64,000 nucleotides of DNA from Clostridia bacterium (GTDB taxonomy: Bacteria > Bacillota > Clostridia > Monoglobales > Monoglobaceae), in assembly GCA_017409575.1 (NCBI GenBank), contig JAFQSM010000080.1, forward strand, positions 62,001-126,000, written 5' to 3'. This document shows positions 55,974 through 64,000 of this stretch, piece by piece. The position numbers were made by a program, and so were the translations under genes. Under the pieces are notes generated by a model that worked only from the letters and a program-made list of their open reading frames with translations, did not search any database and had not been told where the DNA came from. Positions within the stretch are counted from its first letter, which is position 1. Each line of letters starts with the position of its first letter.

Positions 55974-57761
55974 TTATTCCTTTTCGGTATCAATCTTTAT
56001 AGCAAGCTCTTTAAGCTGTATATCATCTACCACATCGGGTGAATTTGTCATAAGTTCGGCTGCTGTCTGTACTTTGGGAAATGCAATTACATCACGGATT
56101 GAATCACATCCTGCCATAATCATTACAAGTCTGTCAAGGCCATAAGCAAGTCCGCCGTGAGGAGGAGTTCCGTACTTGAAGGCTTCAAGAAGGTAACCAA
56201 ATCTCTCCCACGCTGCCTCAGGTGTAAAACCAAGTTTTTCAAACATCTTCTGCTGAAGCTCTGTATTATAAATTCTAAGGCTTCCGCCGCCGATTTCGGT
56301 ACCGTTTAATACAATATCATAAGCCTTTGCACGAACATTTTCGGGTTCGGTATCAAGTTTTTCGATATCCTCGTCCATTGGCGAAGTAAACGGATGGTGC
56401 TTTGCAACAAAGCGGTTTTCTTCCTCTGAATATTCAAACAGCGGGAATTCTGTAACCCACAAAAAGTTCATCTTTGTTTTGTCAATAAGGCCAAATCTGT
56501 TTGCAACTTCAAGACGAAGATTTCCCAGTGCGTCATACACAACCTGATTGGTGTCTGCAACAATCAGAATACCGTCGCCTACCTCTGCGTCTGCCTTTTT
56601 AAGAATTTTATCAACTGTTTCCTCGCTCAAGAACTTAGTAATCTGCGAACGAAGTCCTTCTTCCTCAACAACGATCCATGCAAGACCTTTTGCACGATAA
56701 GTTTTTACATATTCAGTCAGCGAATCAAGTGTCTTTCGGCTGAGCGATGTGCCAAGGCCTTTGGCGTTTATACATCTTACACTTCCGCCGTTTTCTATCG
56801 CGCCTGTAAAGACTTTAAAATCGCAGTCCTTAACTTCGTCTGATATATCAATAAGCTCCATACCAAAGCGAGTGTCGGGTTTATCCGAGCCAAAACGGTC
56901 CATAGCTTCTGAGTACGGAAGTCTTAAGAATGGAGTCTCGATATCCTTGCCCAAAACCTCTTTGTAAACTCTTTTCAAAAATCCCTCGTTTACCTCAATC
57001 ACAGTATCTATATCCGCAAATGAGAATTCCATATCCATCTGAGTAAACTCGGGCTGACGGTCAGCACGAAGGTCTTCGTCACGGAAGCAACGGACAATCT
57101 GGAAGTATCTGTCATATCCTGCAAGCATCAAAAGCTGTTTGTACTGCTGGGGTGACTGCGGAAGCGCATAAAACTTACCGGGATGAACACGGCTTGGAAC
57201 AAGATAGTCTCTTGCACCCTCAGGTGTACTCTTTGTAAGCATAGGTGTTTCAATCTCCAAAAATCCCTGTTCGTCAAAATAGTCTCTTGCTATCTTTGCA
57301 ACCTTGTGTCTCATAATCATATTGCGCTGCATATCAGGTCTGCGCAAATCAAGGTATCTGTATTTAAGTCTGAGTGCATCATTTGTGTCAATGCCCTCTT
57401 CGATATAAAACGGAGGAGTCTCGGATTCGTTAAGAATTCGTATTTCCTCGGCAATAATCTCAACCTCACCGGTTTTCATATCGGGATTTATGTTTTCGGA
57501 TGTTCTGAGTGCCACCTTACCTCTGACAGCAACAACATATTCGCTTCTGATTTTTTCTGCTTTTTCAAATACTGCTCTGTCAGTTTCGTCATTGAACGCA
57601 ACCTGAACAATACCTGTCTTGTCCCTGAGGGTCAGGAATATAAGCTGTCCCAAAAGACGGTTTTTTGCTGCCCAACCGAAAAGAACAACCTCTTTGCCTG
57701 CATCCTTTGCGGTGATTTCGCCGCACATATTTGTCCTTTTTAATCCCTGCATTGTTTCCAT
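55974..57761 (-). CDS. aspS: Aspartyl-tRNA synthetase (bacterial type)
   Basis: AspRS of 595 residues with the anticodon-binding OB fold, class II core (motif 2 as FRDEDLRADRQPEF) and the bacterial GAD insertion, ending at motif 3 (GGLAYGLDRLVMIM). At the two positions that usually mark tRNA specificity it has Leu (NRLLGQ, where the relaxed form has RDHGG) and SENIN (relaxed form has a Gly), which looks more like the discriminating class. It begins directly after the hisS stop. Confidence 0.96.
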   Translation of the reverse strand: METMQGLKRTNMCGEITAKDAGKEVVLFGWAAKNRLLGQLIFLTLRDKTGIVQVAFNDETDRAVFEKAEKIRSEYVVAVRGKVALRTSENINPDMKTGEVEIIAEEIRILNESETPPFYIEEGIDTNDALRLKYRYLDLRRPDMQRNMIMRHKVAKIARDYFDEQGFLEIETPMLTKSTPEGARDYLVPSRVHPGKFYALPQSPQQYKQLLMLAGYDRYFQIVRCFRDEDLRADRQPEFTQMDMEFSFADIDTVIEVNEGFLKRVYKEVLGKDIETPFLRLPYSEAMDRFGSDKPDTRFGMELIDISDEVKDCDFKVFTGAIENGGSVRCINAKGLGTSLSRKTLDSLTEYVKTYRAKGLAWIVVEEEGLRSQITKFLSEETVDKILKKADAEVGDGILIVADTNQVVYDALGNLRLEVANRFGLIDKTKMNFLWVTEFPLFEYSEEENRFVAKHHPFTSPMDEDIEKLDTEPENVRAKAYDIVLNGTEIGGGSLRIYNTELQQKMFEKLGFTPEAAWERFGYLLEAFKYGTPPHGGLAYGLDRLVMIMAGCDSIRDVIAFPKVQTAAELMTNSPDVVDDIQLKELAIKIDTEKE

Positions 57762-59027
57762 TTATCTAACCTCCTCAAGTTTTTTTGCTAAAACTTCTGC
57801 ATGAAGCGATATATCAACAGCTTCGCCTGTTTTCATATTCTTTAATTTTGCGGTTTGTGCCACTATCTCATCATCGCCGATTACAATGCTGTTTCTTGCA
57901 CCAAGCTTGTCAGCATACTTCATTTGCGCCTTAAGACTTCTTCCGCACAAATCCTGCTCTGCCGAGACACCTAAATTACGAAGCTCAAAAATCAGTTTTT
58001 GAGCAAACTTCTCTGCTTCATCACCCATTGTCGCAACAAACAAATCCGATGCAGTTTCTAAGCTGCAAGCATCGGGCTGCTGCTTTTTTATCACCAGAAC
58101 AAGTCTTTCAAGTCCTGCGGCAAAGCCTATACCGTCTGCAGGCTTTCCGCCAAGCTCTTCAACAAGACCGCTGTATCTTCCACCGCCACATACTGTTGAC
58201 TGTGCGCCAAGTGCATCCGATACAAACTCAAAAACTGTCTTTGTGTAATAATCAAGTCCGCGTACTATATCCGGGTTTATGACATAGTCAATACCCATAT
58301 TATCAAGTCTTTCTTTTACTGACTCAAAATGTCCGCTGCAATCATCGCAAAGATAGTCAATCATCTTTGGTGCAGTCTTTGCAATCTCACTGCAGATTTC
58401 AGACTTGCAATCTATGATTCGCATAGGATTTTTCTCGAGTCTTTCAAGACAAGTCGGACAAAGGCGGTCCTTGTAGCCTTCAAAATAATTTCTTAATTTT
58501 TCGTTATATTCTTTTTTGCACACCGCACAGCCAATACTGTTGATATTAAGCTGTATGCCGGTAAGTCCAAGTTCTTTAAGGAACATATGCGCAAGAGAGA
58601 TAACCTCGGCATCTGTTGCAGGTGACTCGGCGCCAAAGCACTCAATGCCAAACTGGTGAAATTCACGAAGTCTGCCCGACTGCGGTTTTTCGTACCTGAA
58701 ACAGGGTATTATATAGCTAAGCTTTGTCGGCTGCGGATTTGCATAAAGCGAATTTTCGATATAGCTGCGCACCAGTGTTGCGGTACCCTCGGGCTTAAGG
58801 GTAAGGCTTCTTCCGCCCTTGTCCTCAAAGGTATACATTTCTTTTTGTACCACATCAGTAGTGTCGCCAACACCGCGCTGAAAAAGAGCGGTATCTTCGA
58901 AAACAGGTGTGCGGATTTCTTTGTAGCCAAAACGCTCGCACACGCCTCTTGCCGTTTCTTCGATGTGCTGCCAAAGTTTGCTGTCCTTTGGCAAAACATC
59001 CTCTGTTCCTCTTGGTTTTGTAATCAT
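57762..59027 (-). CDS. hisS: Histidyl-tRNA synthetase
   Basis: HisRS, 421 residues, class II. Signatures include KPRGTEDVLP at the N-terminus, FRYEKPQSGRLREFHQFG (motif 2), HisA loop RGLDYYTKTVFE, and GGGRYSGLVEELGG. The C-terminal anticodon-binding domain is complete. Gap to engB is 20 bases. hisS-aspS is a conserved pair in Firmicutes. Confidence 0.97.
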   Translation of the reverse strand: MITKPRGTEDVLPKDSKLWQHIEETARGVCERFGYKEIRTPVFEDTALFQRGVGDTTDVVQKEMYTFEDKGGRSLTLKPEGTATLVRSYIENSLYANPQPTKLSYIIPCFRYEKPQSGRLREFHQFGIECFGAESPATDAEVISLAHMFLKELGLTGIQLNINSIGCAVCKKEYNEKLRNYFEGYKDRLCPTCLERLEKNPMRIIDCKSEICSEIAKTAPKMIDYLCDDCSGHFESVKERLDNMGIDYVINPDIVRGLDYYTKTVFEFVSDALGAQSTVCGGGRYSGLVEELGGKPADGIGFAAGLERLVLVIKKQQPDACSLETASDLFVATMGDEAEKFAQKLIFELRNLGVSAEQDLCGRSLKAQMKYADKLGARNSIVIGDDEIVAQTAKLKNMKTGEAVDISLHAEVLAKKLEEVR

Positions 59028-59047
59028 TATTTTATTTCCTTTCTGTC

Positions 59048-59668
59048 TTAAAGGTTTGTCTGTTGTTCATCTGTTGCACGGTCATCTTCAAGAACATACT
59101 CAATAAGTTCAAGCACCGCATCTCTTCCCTCGCGGGTCTCTGACGAAAACGGGACAAGCACCGAATCCTCTCCCAGTTCCAGTTCTTCATAAATTGCCGT
59201 AAGATTTGCCTCAATCTGAGACTTCTTCAATTTGTCAAGCTTTGTAGCAACCACAAAAGGCTCATAATTGTAAGTTTTTATCCAGTCAAACATCATCTTG
59301 TCATCATTAGTAGGCTTGTGCCTTGCATCAACAAGCTGAATAACCTGCACCAGATTCTCGCGTTTTGCTAGATAATTTTCAATCATTCCTGCCCATTTTT
59401 CTTTTTCGTTTTTCGAAACCTTGGCATATCCATACCCCGGCAGATCAACAATGCGGAACTTGCCGCCAATCTCATAAAAATTGATTGTAGCAGTCTTTCC
59501 GGGGGTGCTGCTTGTCCGCGCAAGGTTTTTGCGGTTTGTAATGCAATTTATAAGCGACGACTTGCCCACATTAGAGCGTCCAACCAACGCAATCTCAGGA
59601 AGGTCTTTTGAGGGATACTGCTCGTACTTAACAGCAGTTATCAAAAGCTTTGCATCAATAAATTCCAT
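59048..59668 (-). CDS. engB: Ribosome biogenesis GTPase YihA/YsxC (EngB)
   Basis: An essential GTPase for 50S subunit assembly, 206 residues. G motifs: GRSNVGKSSL, the switch TPGKTATINFYE, DLPGYGYAKVSKNEKE, TKLDKLKKSQ. It lies 24 bases after lon, a common Firmicutes pairing. Confidence 0.97.
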   Translation of the reverse strand: MEFIDAKLLITAVKYEQYPSKDLPEIALVGRSNVGKSSLINCITNRKNLARTSSTPGKTATINFYEIGGKFRIVDLPGYGYAKVSKNEKEKWAGMIENYLAKRENLVQVIQLVDARHKPTNDDKMMFDWIKTYNYEPFVVATKLDKLKKSQIEANLTAIYEELELGEDSVLVPFSSETREGRDAVLELIEYVLEDDRATDEQQTNL

Positions 59669-59692
59669 AATATTTCTCCTTATCCCGAAAAG

Positions 59693-62008
59693 TTAGTCGC
59701 ACAAAGCATTTGCAAAAACTTCCTTAATTTCCTTTGCAAACACAAACTTTATTTCTTCTTTTATCTTGTCGGGAAGCTCTTCATAATCCTTTTTGTTTTC
59801 AAAAGGAATTATAATTTTCTTTATTCCCATCCTGTATGCAGCAAGTGACTTTTCGCGAAGTCCACCAATTCCAAGAACTCTGCCGCGAAGAGTAATCTCA
59901 CCGGTCATAGCTATATCTCGCCTTACCGCTCTACCGGTAAGTGCCGATACCAACGCAGTTGCCATTGTAATGCCCGCCGACGGACCATCTTTGGGGACGG
60001 CACCCTCGGGAACATGGATATGAATATCCTTGTCTTTGTAAAAATCTGCATTGACCGAAAGTTCGTCACTGTTGGCACGAATAAAGCTAAGTGCCGTACG
60101 TGCGGACTCTTTCATTACATCTCCAAGATTTCCGGTCAGTTCAAGCTTACCTGTACCCTTCATTGTGTTGACTTCAATCGCAAGGGTATCTCCGCCAACC
60201 TCTGTCCACGCAAGTCCTGTTGCCATACCTACCATATTGGTCTCGGGAGCATGGTCATAAATAAACACCCTGCCACCAAGATATTCTTTCAAAAGTTTTT
60301 CGTTTACTGTTATGCTTGTCTTGCCATTCTCCACAATATCCTTTGCGGCTTTTCGGCAAATCGCGGCAAGCTTTCTTTCCAAAGACCTGACACCTGATTC
60401 ACGGGTATAGCCTTCGATTATCAGGCTGATGACTTTGTCCGAAATTTTGAGTTTTTTTGCATCAAGACCATTGAGCTTTCGTTGTTTGGGTATCAGATAC
60501 TTTTTGGCGATACTCAACTTCTCAAGCTCGGTATAACCCGAAATCTCTATGATATCCATTCTGTCATAAAGCGGTCTTGGAATATTTTCAATCGAATTTG
60601 CTGTAGTAACAAACAAAACCTGCGACAAATCAAACGGAAGTTCAAGAAAATGGTCGCGGAATGCCGCATTTTGCTCTGGGTCCAAAACCTCCAGCATAGC
60701 AGCCGTCGGGTCACCACGGAAGTCGCTTGACATTTTGTCTATCTCGTCAAGCAAAACAAGCGGATTTTTGCTGCCTGCCTGCTTAAGTGCTGTCACAATT
60801 CTGCCCGGCATAGCACCTACATAAGTTTTGCGGTGTCCGCGGATTTCTGCCTCGTTTTGTATGCCGCCAAGACTTACTCTGACATACTTTCTGCCAAGTG
60901 CCTCGGCAAGTGACCTTGCAATCGAGGTCTTGCCTGTTCCCGGAGGGCCGGCAAGGCAAATTATCGAACCCTTGCTCTCGGGCGACAAGGTTTTTACCGC
61001 CAGATATTCAAGTATGCGTTCCTTTACCTTTTCAAGACCATAATGGTCGCGGTCCAGAATCTCTTTTGCTGTCTTTATATCAACATTCTCGTCTGTTTCT
61101 TTGTCCCACGGCATCGCCAGAACGGTATCTATATAGTTCTCAACAACACCATACTCCTGAGACATCACCGAAAGTCTGGAAAGTCTTAAAAATTCTTCTT
61201 CAAGCTTTTCACTGACCTCTTTGGGAAGATTGCGGTTTTTCATTTTTTCGCGGTAATCGTCAGCCTCTGCCGCTCCCGATTCAAAATCGCCCAATTCTTC
61301 CTGAATAACCTTCATCTGCTCGCGAAGTATATAGTCACGCTGATTTTTGTCAAGCGTGGTCTTGAGCTTTGACATAACGCCCTGCTCGACTTCCAGTATG
61401 TTGTTCTCGTTTTCCATTAAAGCAATCAGCTTTTCCAGTCTGAGTCTTACATCAAGAGTCTCAAGCACAATTTGCTGGTCGTGGGGTTTAAGCGGATAAT
61501 TTGAAGCTGTAACATCTGCAAGCTCGCCACCGTCTTCGATTTCAAGGATTGATGCAATTGCCTCGGGATTTATTTTTTCGTGCAAGTCAAAAAAGTCCTT
61601 AAGCAGATTTTGTACCTTTCGCATCAGAACCTGTTCCTGCAGTGAATCCTCGCAAGGTATGTCCTCTTTTTCATGAACGCTTGCCTCAACAAGCTGTTCA
61701 CTGTCATAATATCTTGTGATTGCCGCTCTTGAAATTCCCTCAATCAAAACCCTCAGGTTTCCGTCAGGAAGTCTGAGTATTTGTTTTACCTCGGCAATAA
61801 CACCTATTTTTGATATATCCTCGCGGGTCGGGTTTTCAATAAAGCTGTCTTTTTGATAACTCAAAAAAACAAGTCTGTCCGAAGACATTGCTGCCTCTAT
61901 TGCAGCAATCGACTTTGGTCTGCCCACATCAAAATGAATTACTATCCCCGGAAAAACAGTAAGGCCCCTGAGGGGAATAAGGGGTAATCTATATCTTTTG
62001 TTTGCCAT
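59693..62008 (-). CDS. lon: ATP-dependent protease Lon (LonA)
   Basis: LonA degrades misfolded and regulatory proteins. The 771 residues comprise the N-terminal substrate domain, AAA+ module (Walker A GPPGTGKTS, Walker B VLLDEIDKM), and a protease domain with the catalytic Ser in PKDGPSAGITMA and Lys in GGLREKSLAAYRMG. No CtsR (AGGTCAAA-like) or CIRCE site is visible upstream. It starts the lon-engB-hisS-aspS-DUF4340-tyrS-valS operon. Confidence 0.97.
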   Translation of the reverse strand: MANKRYRLPLIPLRGLTVFPGIVIHFDVGRPKSIAAIEAAMSSDRLVFLSYQKDSFIENPTREDISKIGVIAEVKQILRLPDGNLRVLIEGISRAAITRYYDSEQLVEASVHEKEDIPCEDSLQEQVLMRKVQNLLKDFFDLHEKINPEAIASILEIEDGGELADVTASNYPLKPHDQQIVLETLDVRLRLEKLIALMENENNILEVEQGVMSKLKTTLDKNQRDYILREQMKVIQEELGDFESGAAEADDYREKMKNRNLPKEVSEKLEEEFLRLSRLSVMSQEYGVVENYIDTVLAMPWDKETDENVDIKTAKEILDRDHYGLEKVKERILEYLAVKTLSPESKGSIICLAGPPGTGKTSIARSLAEALGRKYVRVSLGGIQNEAEIRGHRKTYVGAMPGRIVTALKQAGSKNPLVLLDEIDKMSSDFRGDPTAAMLEVLDPEQNAAFRDHFLELPFDLSQVLFVTTANSIENIPRPLYDRMDIIEISGYTELEKLSIAKKYLIPKQRKLNGLDAKKLKISDKVISLIIEGYTRESGVRSLERKLAAICRKAAKDIVENGKTSITVNEKLLKEYLGGRVFIYDHAPETNMVGMATGLAWTEVGGDTLAIEVNTMKGTGKLELTGNLGDVMKESARTALSFIRANSDELSVNADFYKDKDIHIHVPEGAVPKDGPSAGITMATALVSALTGRAVRRDIAMTGEITLRGRVLGIGGLREKSLAAYRMGIKKIIIPFENKKDYEELPDKIKEEIKFVFAKEIKEVFANALCD

Positions 62009-62069
62009 TAATCTAAACTTTCACCCTTTCAAAATGAACAAATAGTCACATTTTGCCCATTATCAGTCT

Positions 62070-62098
62070 ATTATACTATTTTTGTAAAGAAATTTCAA
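62070..62098 (-). promoter_or_regulatory. Sigma-A promoter of lon
   Basis: TTGAAA (62093-62098) and TATAAT (62070-62075) on the minus strand are separated by 17 bases. Confidence 0.85.
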
Positions 62099-62234
62099 CC
62101 CCCAAAGCACTAATTCTTCCAATAAATCTGCATATTTTAAAAACCAAACACAAAACATTATTCCGTTTTTTGCCAAATCACGAATATTTTCTTTTACCTT
62201 GGCTAAAATCTAAATATAAATATTGGCAATTTAC

Positions 62235-62263
62235 TTGCAAATTTTGTAAATTTAGTGTATACT
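62235..62263 (+). promoter_or_regulatory. Sigma-A promoter of rnjA
   Basis: TTGCAA (62235-62240) and TATACT (62258-62263) are separated by 17 bases, giving a leader of about 80 bases. Confidence 0.8.
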
Positions 62264-62281
62264 GTTTGATATTGATAATTA

Positions 62282-62303
62282 CAGAAGCCAGGCTTGGTTT
62301 CTG
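62282..62303 (+). promoter_or_regulatory. Hairpin in the rnjA leader
   Basis: CAGAAGCC pairs with GGTTTCTG (one G-U) around a 6-base loop, about 12 bases after the predicted transcription start. A stem at the 5' end of an RNase J mRNA may protect it from 5' decay. Confidence 0.4.
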
Positions 62304-62348
62304 GGTTATATATTGAACGGTTATTTTTAAGAATATGGAGGATATTTT

Positions 62349-64000
62349 GTGCAAAAAAGTAAAAAAATAAAAATCACGCCGCTCGGCGGACTGCATGAAA
62401 TCGGAAAAAATATGACAGTCTTCGAGTATGGCAGCGACTTGCTGATTTTGGATTGTGGTCTGGCTTTCCCCGACGACGATATGCTGGGAATTGATATGGT
62501 TATACCGGATATAACCTATCTGCAGAAACACAAAAATCGCATTCGCGGTATAGTTCTTACCCATGGTCACGAGGACCATATCGGGGCAGTTCCGTATGTT
62601 TTAAAGGAATTTAATGTCCCTGTTTTTGGAACCAAACTTACGTTGGGAATTCTCAAAAACAAGCTTTCGGAGCATGGAATTTTAAACTCAACAAAGCTTA
62701 ATGTAATAAACCCCGGCGAAACCTTTTCGCTTGGTGAGTTCAAAATCGAATTCATACGTTCTAACCACAGCATTGCAGATGCCGTTGCGGTTGCATTCCA
62801 TACCCCTGCCGGCACTATTCTCCACACAGGTGACTTCAAGATTGATTCAACTCCCATAAACGGCGAAATGATTGACCTTGGCAGAATAGGCGAGCTTGGC
62901 AAAAAAGGCGTGCTTCTTCTTATGTCAGACAGCACAAATGCCGAACGCCGCGGCTATACAATGAGCGAGCGTACTGTCGGCAACACCTTTGACAATGTCT
63001 TTGACAACTGCACCAAACGCATCTTTGTTGCGACCTTTGCATCAAACATACATCGCGTACAGCAAATCATCAATGCTGCTGTCAAGTACGGCAGAAAGGT
63101 TGCAATCTCAGGCAGAAGTATGGAAAATGTCCTTTCTGCAGCTATTGAGCTTGGATATATGGACATTCCCAAAAACACACTTATAACACTTGATGAAATC
63201 GGCAGATACCCAAAAGACAAGCTGGTTATCATCACCACAGGCAGTCAGGGCGAGACAATGTCGGCTCTTTCACGAATGGCATTTTCGGGCCACAAAAAAG
63301 TCAATATCGAGGCTGACGACCTTGTTATAATCTCGGCAAGTCCAATCCCTGGCAACGAAAAAGCCATCTCAAATGTTATAAACGAGCTTTTGAAGCGCGG
63401 AGCCGAAGTTATTTACGAATCCCTGGCCGATGTCCATGTTTCGGGGCACGCCTGTCAGGAAGAACTTAAAATAATACTTGCCCTTGCAAAACCCAAGTAC
63501 TTTATGCCGGTCCACGGCGAGTACAAACACCTCAGCCGCCACAAAGACCTGGCTCTTGAGATGGGTATTCCGTCAAAAAATATTTTTATGATGGAAAACG
63601 GCAAAGTTCTTGAAGTTTCAAATTCATCAGGCAAAATCGCCGGAACAGTCCCTGCAGGCAGAGTCCTTGTTGACGGTCTTGGCGTCGGTGATGTCGGAAG
63701 CATCGTTCTTCGCGACCGCAAACATCTTGCCGAAGACGGCATCATAATCGTTGTGTGCACAATCGACCACGAAATGAAGATGGTTGTTTCGGGTCCCGAT
63801 ATCATATCACGAGGATTTGTGTATGTCCGCGAAGCCGAGGATCTGATGGACAGTATGCGCGAAAAAGCAAGCCTTGTCCTTGACGAGTGCCTTTCGCACA
63901 ACACTCTTGACTGGGCAAGCCTCAAGTCACACCTCAAAAATGAGCTTGGAAGTTATATCTTTGGCAAAACAAAGCGTAAGCCTATGATTCTTCCTGTGAT
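62349..64000 (+). CDS. rnjA: Ribonuclease J, truncated only at its last residues
   Basis: RNase J is a metallo-beta-lactamase/beta-CASP nuclease with 5'-to-3' exo- and endonuclease activity in mRNA decay and rRNA maturation. The 550 visible codons start with GTG at 62349 and GGAGG 9 bases upstream. The zinc motif HGHEDH is at 72-77, HTGDFKID and SDSTNAERRG follow, then the beta-CASP domain and VHGEYKHL with VHVSGHACQEE. The frame is still open at the window edge (KRKPMILPV); other RNase J proteins are about 555 residues long, so little is lost. RNase J1 or J2 cannot be told apart. Confidence 0.96.
   Translation, partial: MQKSKKIKITPLGGLHEIGKNMTVFEYGSDLLILDCGLAFPDDDMLGIDMVIPDITYLQKHKNRIRGIVLTHGHEDHIGAVPYVLKEFNVPVFGTKLTLGILKNKLSEHGILNSTKLNVINPGETFSLGEFKIEFIRSNHSIADAVAVAFHTPAGTILHTGDFKIDSTPINGEMIDLGRIGELGKKGVLLLMSDSTNAERRGYTMSERTVGNTFDNVFDNCTKRIFVATFASNIHRVQQIINAAVKYGRKVAISGRSMENVLSAAIELGYMDIPKNTLITLDEIGRYPKDKLVIITTGSQGETMSALSRMAFSGHKKVNIEADDLVIISASPIPGNEKAISNVINELLKRGAEVIYESLADVHVSGHACQEELKIILALAKPKYFMPVHGEYKHLSRHKDLALEMGIPSKNIFMMENGKVLEVSNSSGKIAGTVPAGRVLVDGLGVGDVGSIVLRDRKHLAEDGIIIVVCTIDHEMKMVVSGPDIISRGFVYVREAEDLMDSMREKASLVLDECLSHNTLDWASLKSHLKNELGSYIFGKTKRKPMILPV

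Larger units (their letters stand above)
62009..62348. other. 340-base divergent intergenic region between lon and rnjA
   Basis: It holds the lon promoter (minus), an A/T-rich middle without features I recognise (about 62100-62230), the rnjA promoter (plus), and the rnjA leader with one hairpin. No gene is seen. Confidence 0.75.

Noticed and set aside
62009-62099. CtsR or CIRCE heat-shock operator before lon
   Set aside because: No AGGTCAAA-type direct repeat and no TTAGCACTC inverted repeat was seen.

Overview
The window is a continuous, gene-dense chromosomal segment from an endospore-forming member of the Clostridia (low-GC Firmicutes). The main evidence is a complete eight-gene spoIIIA operon, the spoIIAA-spoIIAB-sigF operon, a SpoIID-like protein, strong Shine-Dalgarno sequences with several GTG and TTG starts, and sigma-A-type promoters with 17-base spacers. 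Housekeeping genes (aminoacyl-tRNA synthetases, mfd, ligA, lon, secDF, gatCAB) have the lengths and motifs of that group. Presence of meso-diaminopimelate dehydrogenase together with dapB points to a meso-DAP cell wall. I cannot name the genus. I see no rRNA, tRNA, CRISPR array, prophage or insertion sequence; this is core genome, not an accessory island.

Layout. 1-8041 is one leftward operon that starts at a strong promoter and runs proS, cdaA, cdaR, a COG2509-type flavoprotein, ychF, a small coiled-coil protein, cmk, plsC and ispH (cut by the window edge). 8088-10636 holds a copper P-type ATPase with its own promoter and terminator. 10651-17857 runs leftward: SpoIID-like, queA, tgt, yajC, a TIGR04086 membrane protein, secD and secF. 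17969-22327 is a rightward block: asd, dapB, an ECF-transporter S component and an NhaC-family antiporter. 22341-29060 is leftward: ddh, trmO and the spoIIIA operon. 29182-43258 is leftward: potABCD, pth, mfd, a parvulin foldase, an FHA protein, a FtsW/RodA glycosyltransferase, a class B penicillin-binding protein and hflX. 43290-46875 is rightward: gatCAB and a small XRE regulator. 46881-62098 is leftward: the lon-engB-hisS-aspS-DUF4340-tyrS-valS operon, then spoIIA-sigF, then ligA. The rnjA gene (RNase J) starts rightward at 62349 and is cut a few residues before its end.

How the genes work together. SpoIIAA, SpoIIAB and SigF set the forespore programme. SpoIIIAA-AH build the mother-cell/forespore channel, and SpoIID belongs to engulfment. 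FHA, RodA/FtsW and PBP form a peptidoglycan synthesis module, fed by Asd, DapB and Ddh for meso-DAP. YajC and SecDF drive protein export and the parvulin folds exported proteins. CdaA and CdaR make and control c-di-AMP. tRNA charging and modification are unusually well represented (proS, valS, tyrS, aspS, hisS, gatCAB, tgt, queA, trmO, pth).

The most unusual signals are: (i) a 35-36-base stem-loop repeat in three intergenic sites, two of which flank spoIIIA as an inverted pair; (ii) a terminator-like hairpin whose 3' arm is the ribosome binding site of the TIGR04086 gene; (iii) a copper ATPase with a C-terminal CopZ-like domain that has its own possible internal start; (iv) mutually exclusive hairpins before the FHA-RodA-PBP genes; and (v) an NhaC antiporter with a DnaJ-like double CxxCxGxG motif.
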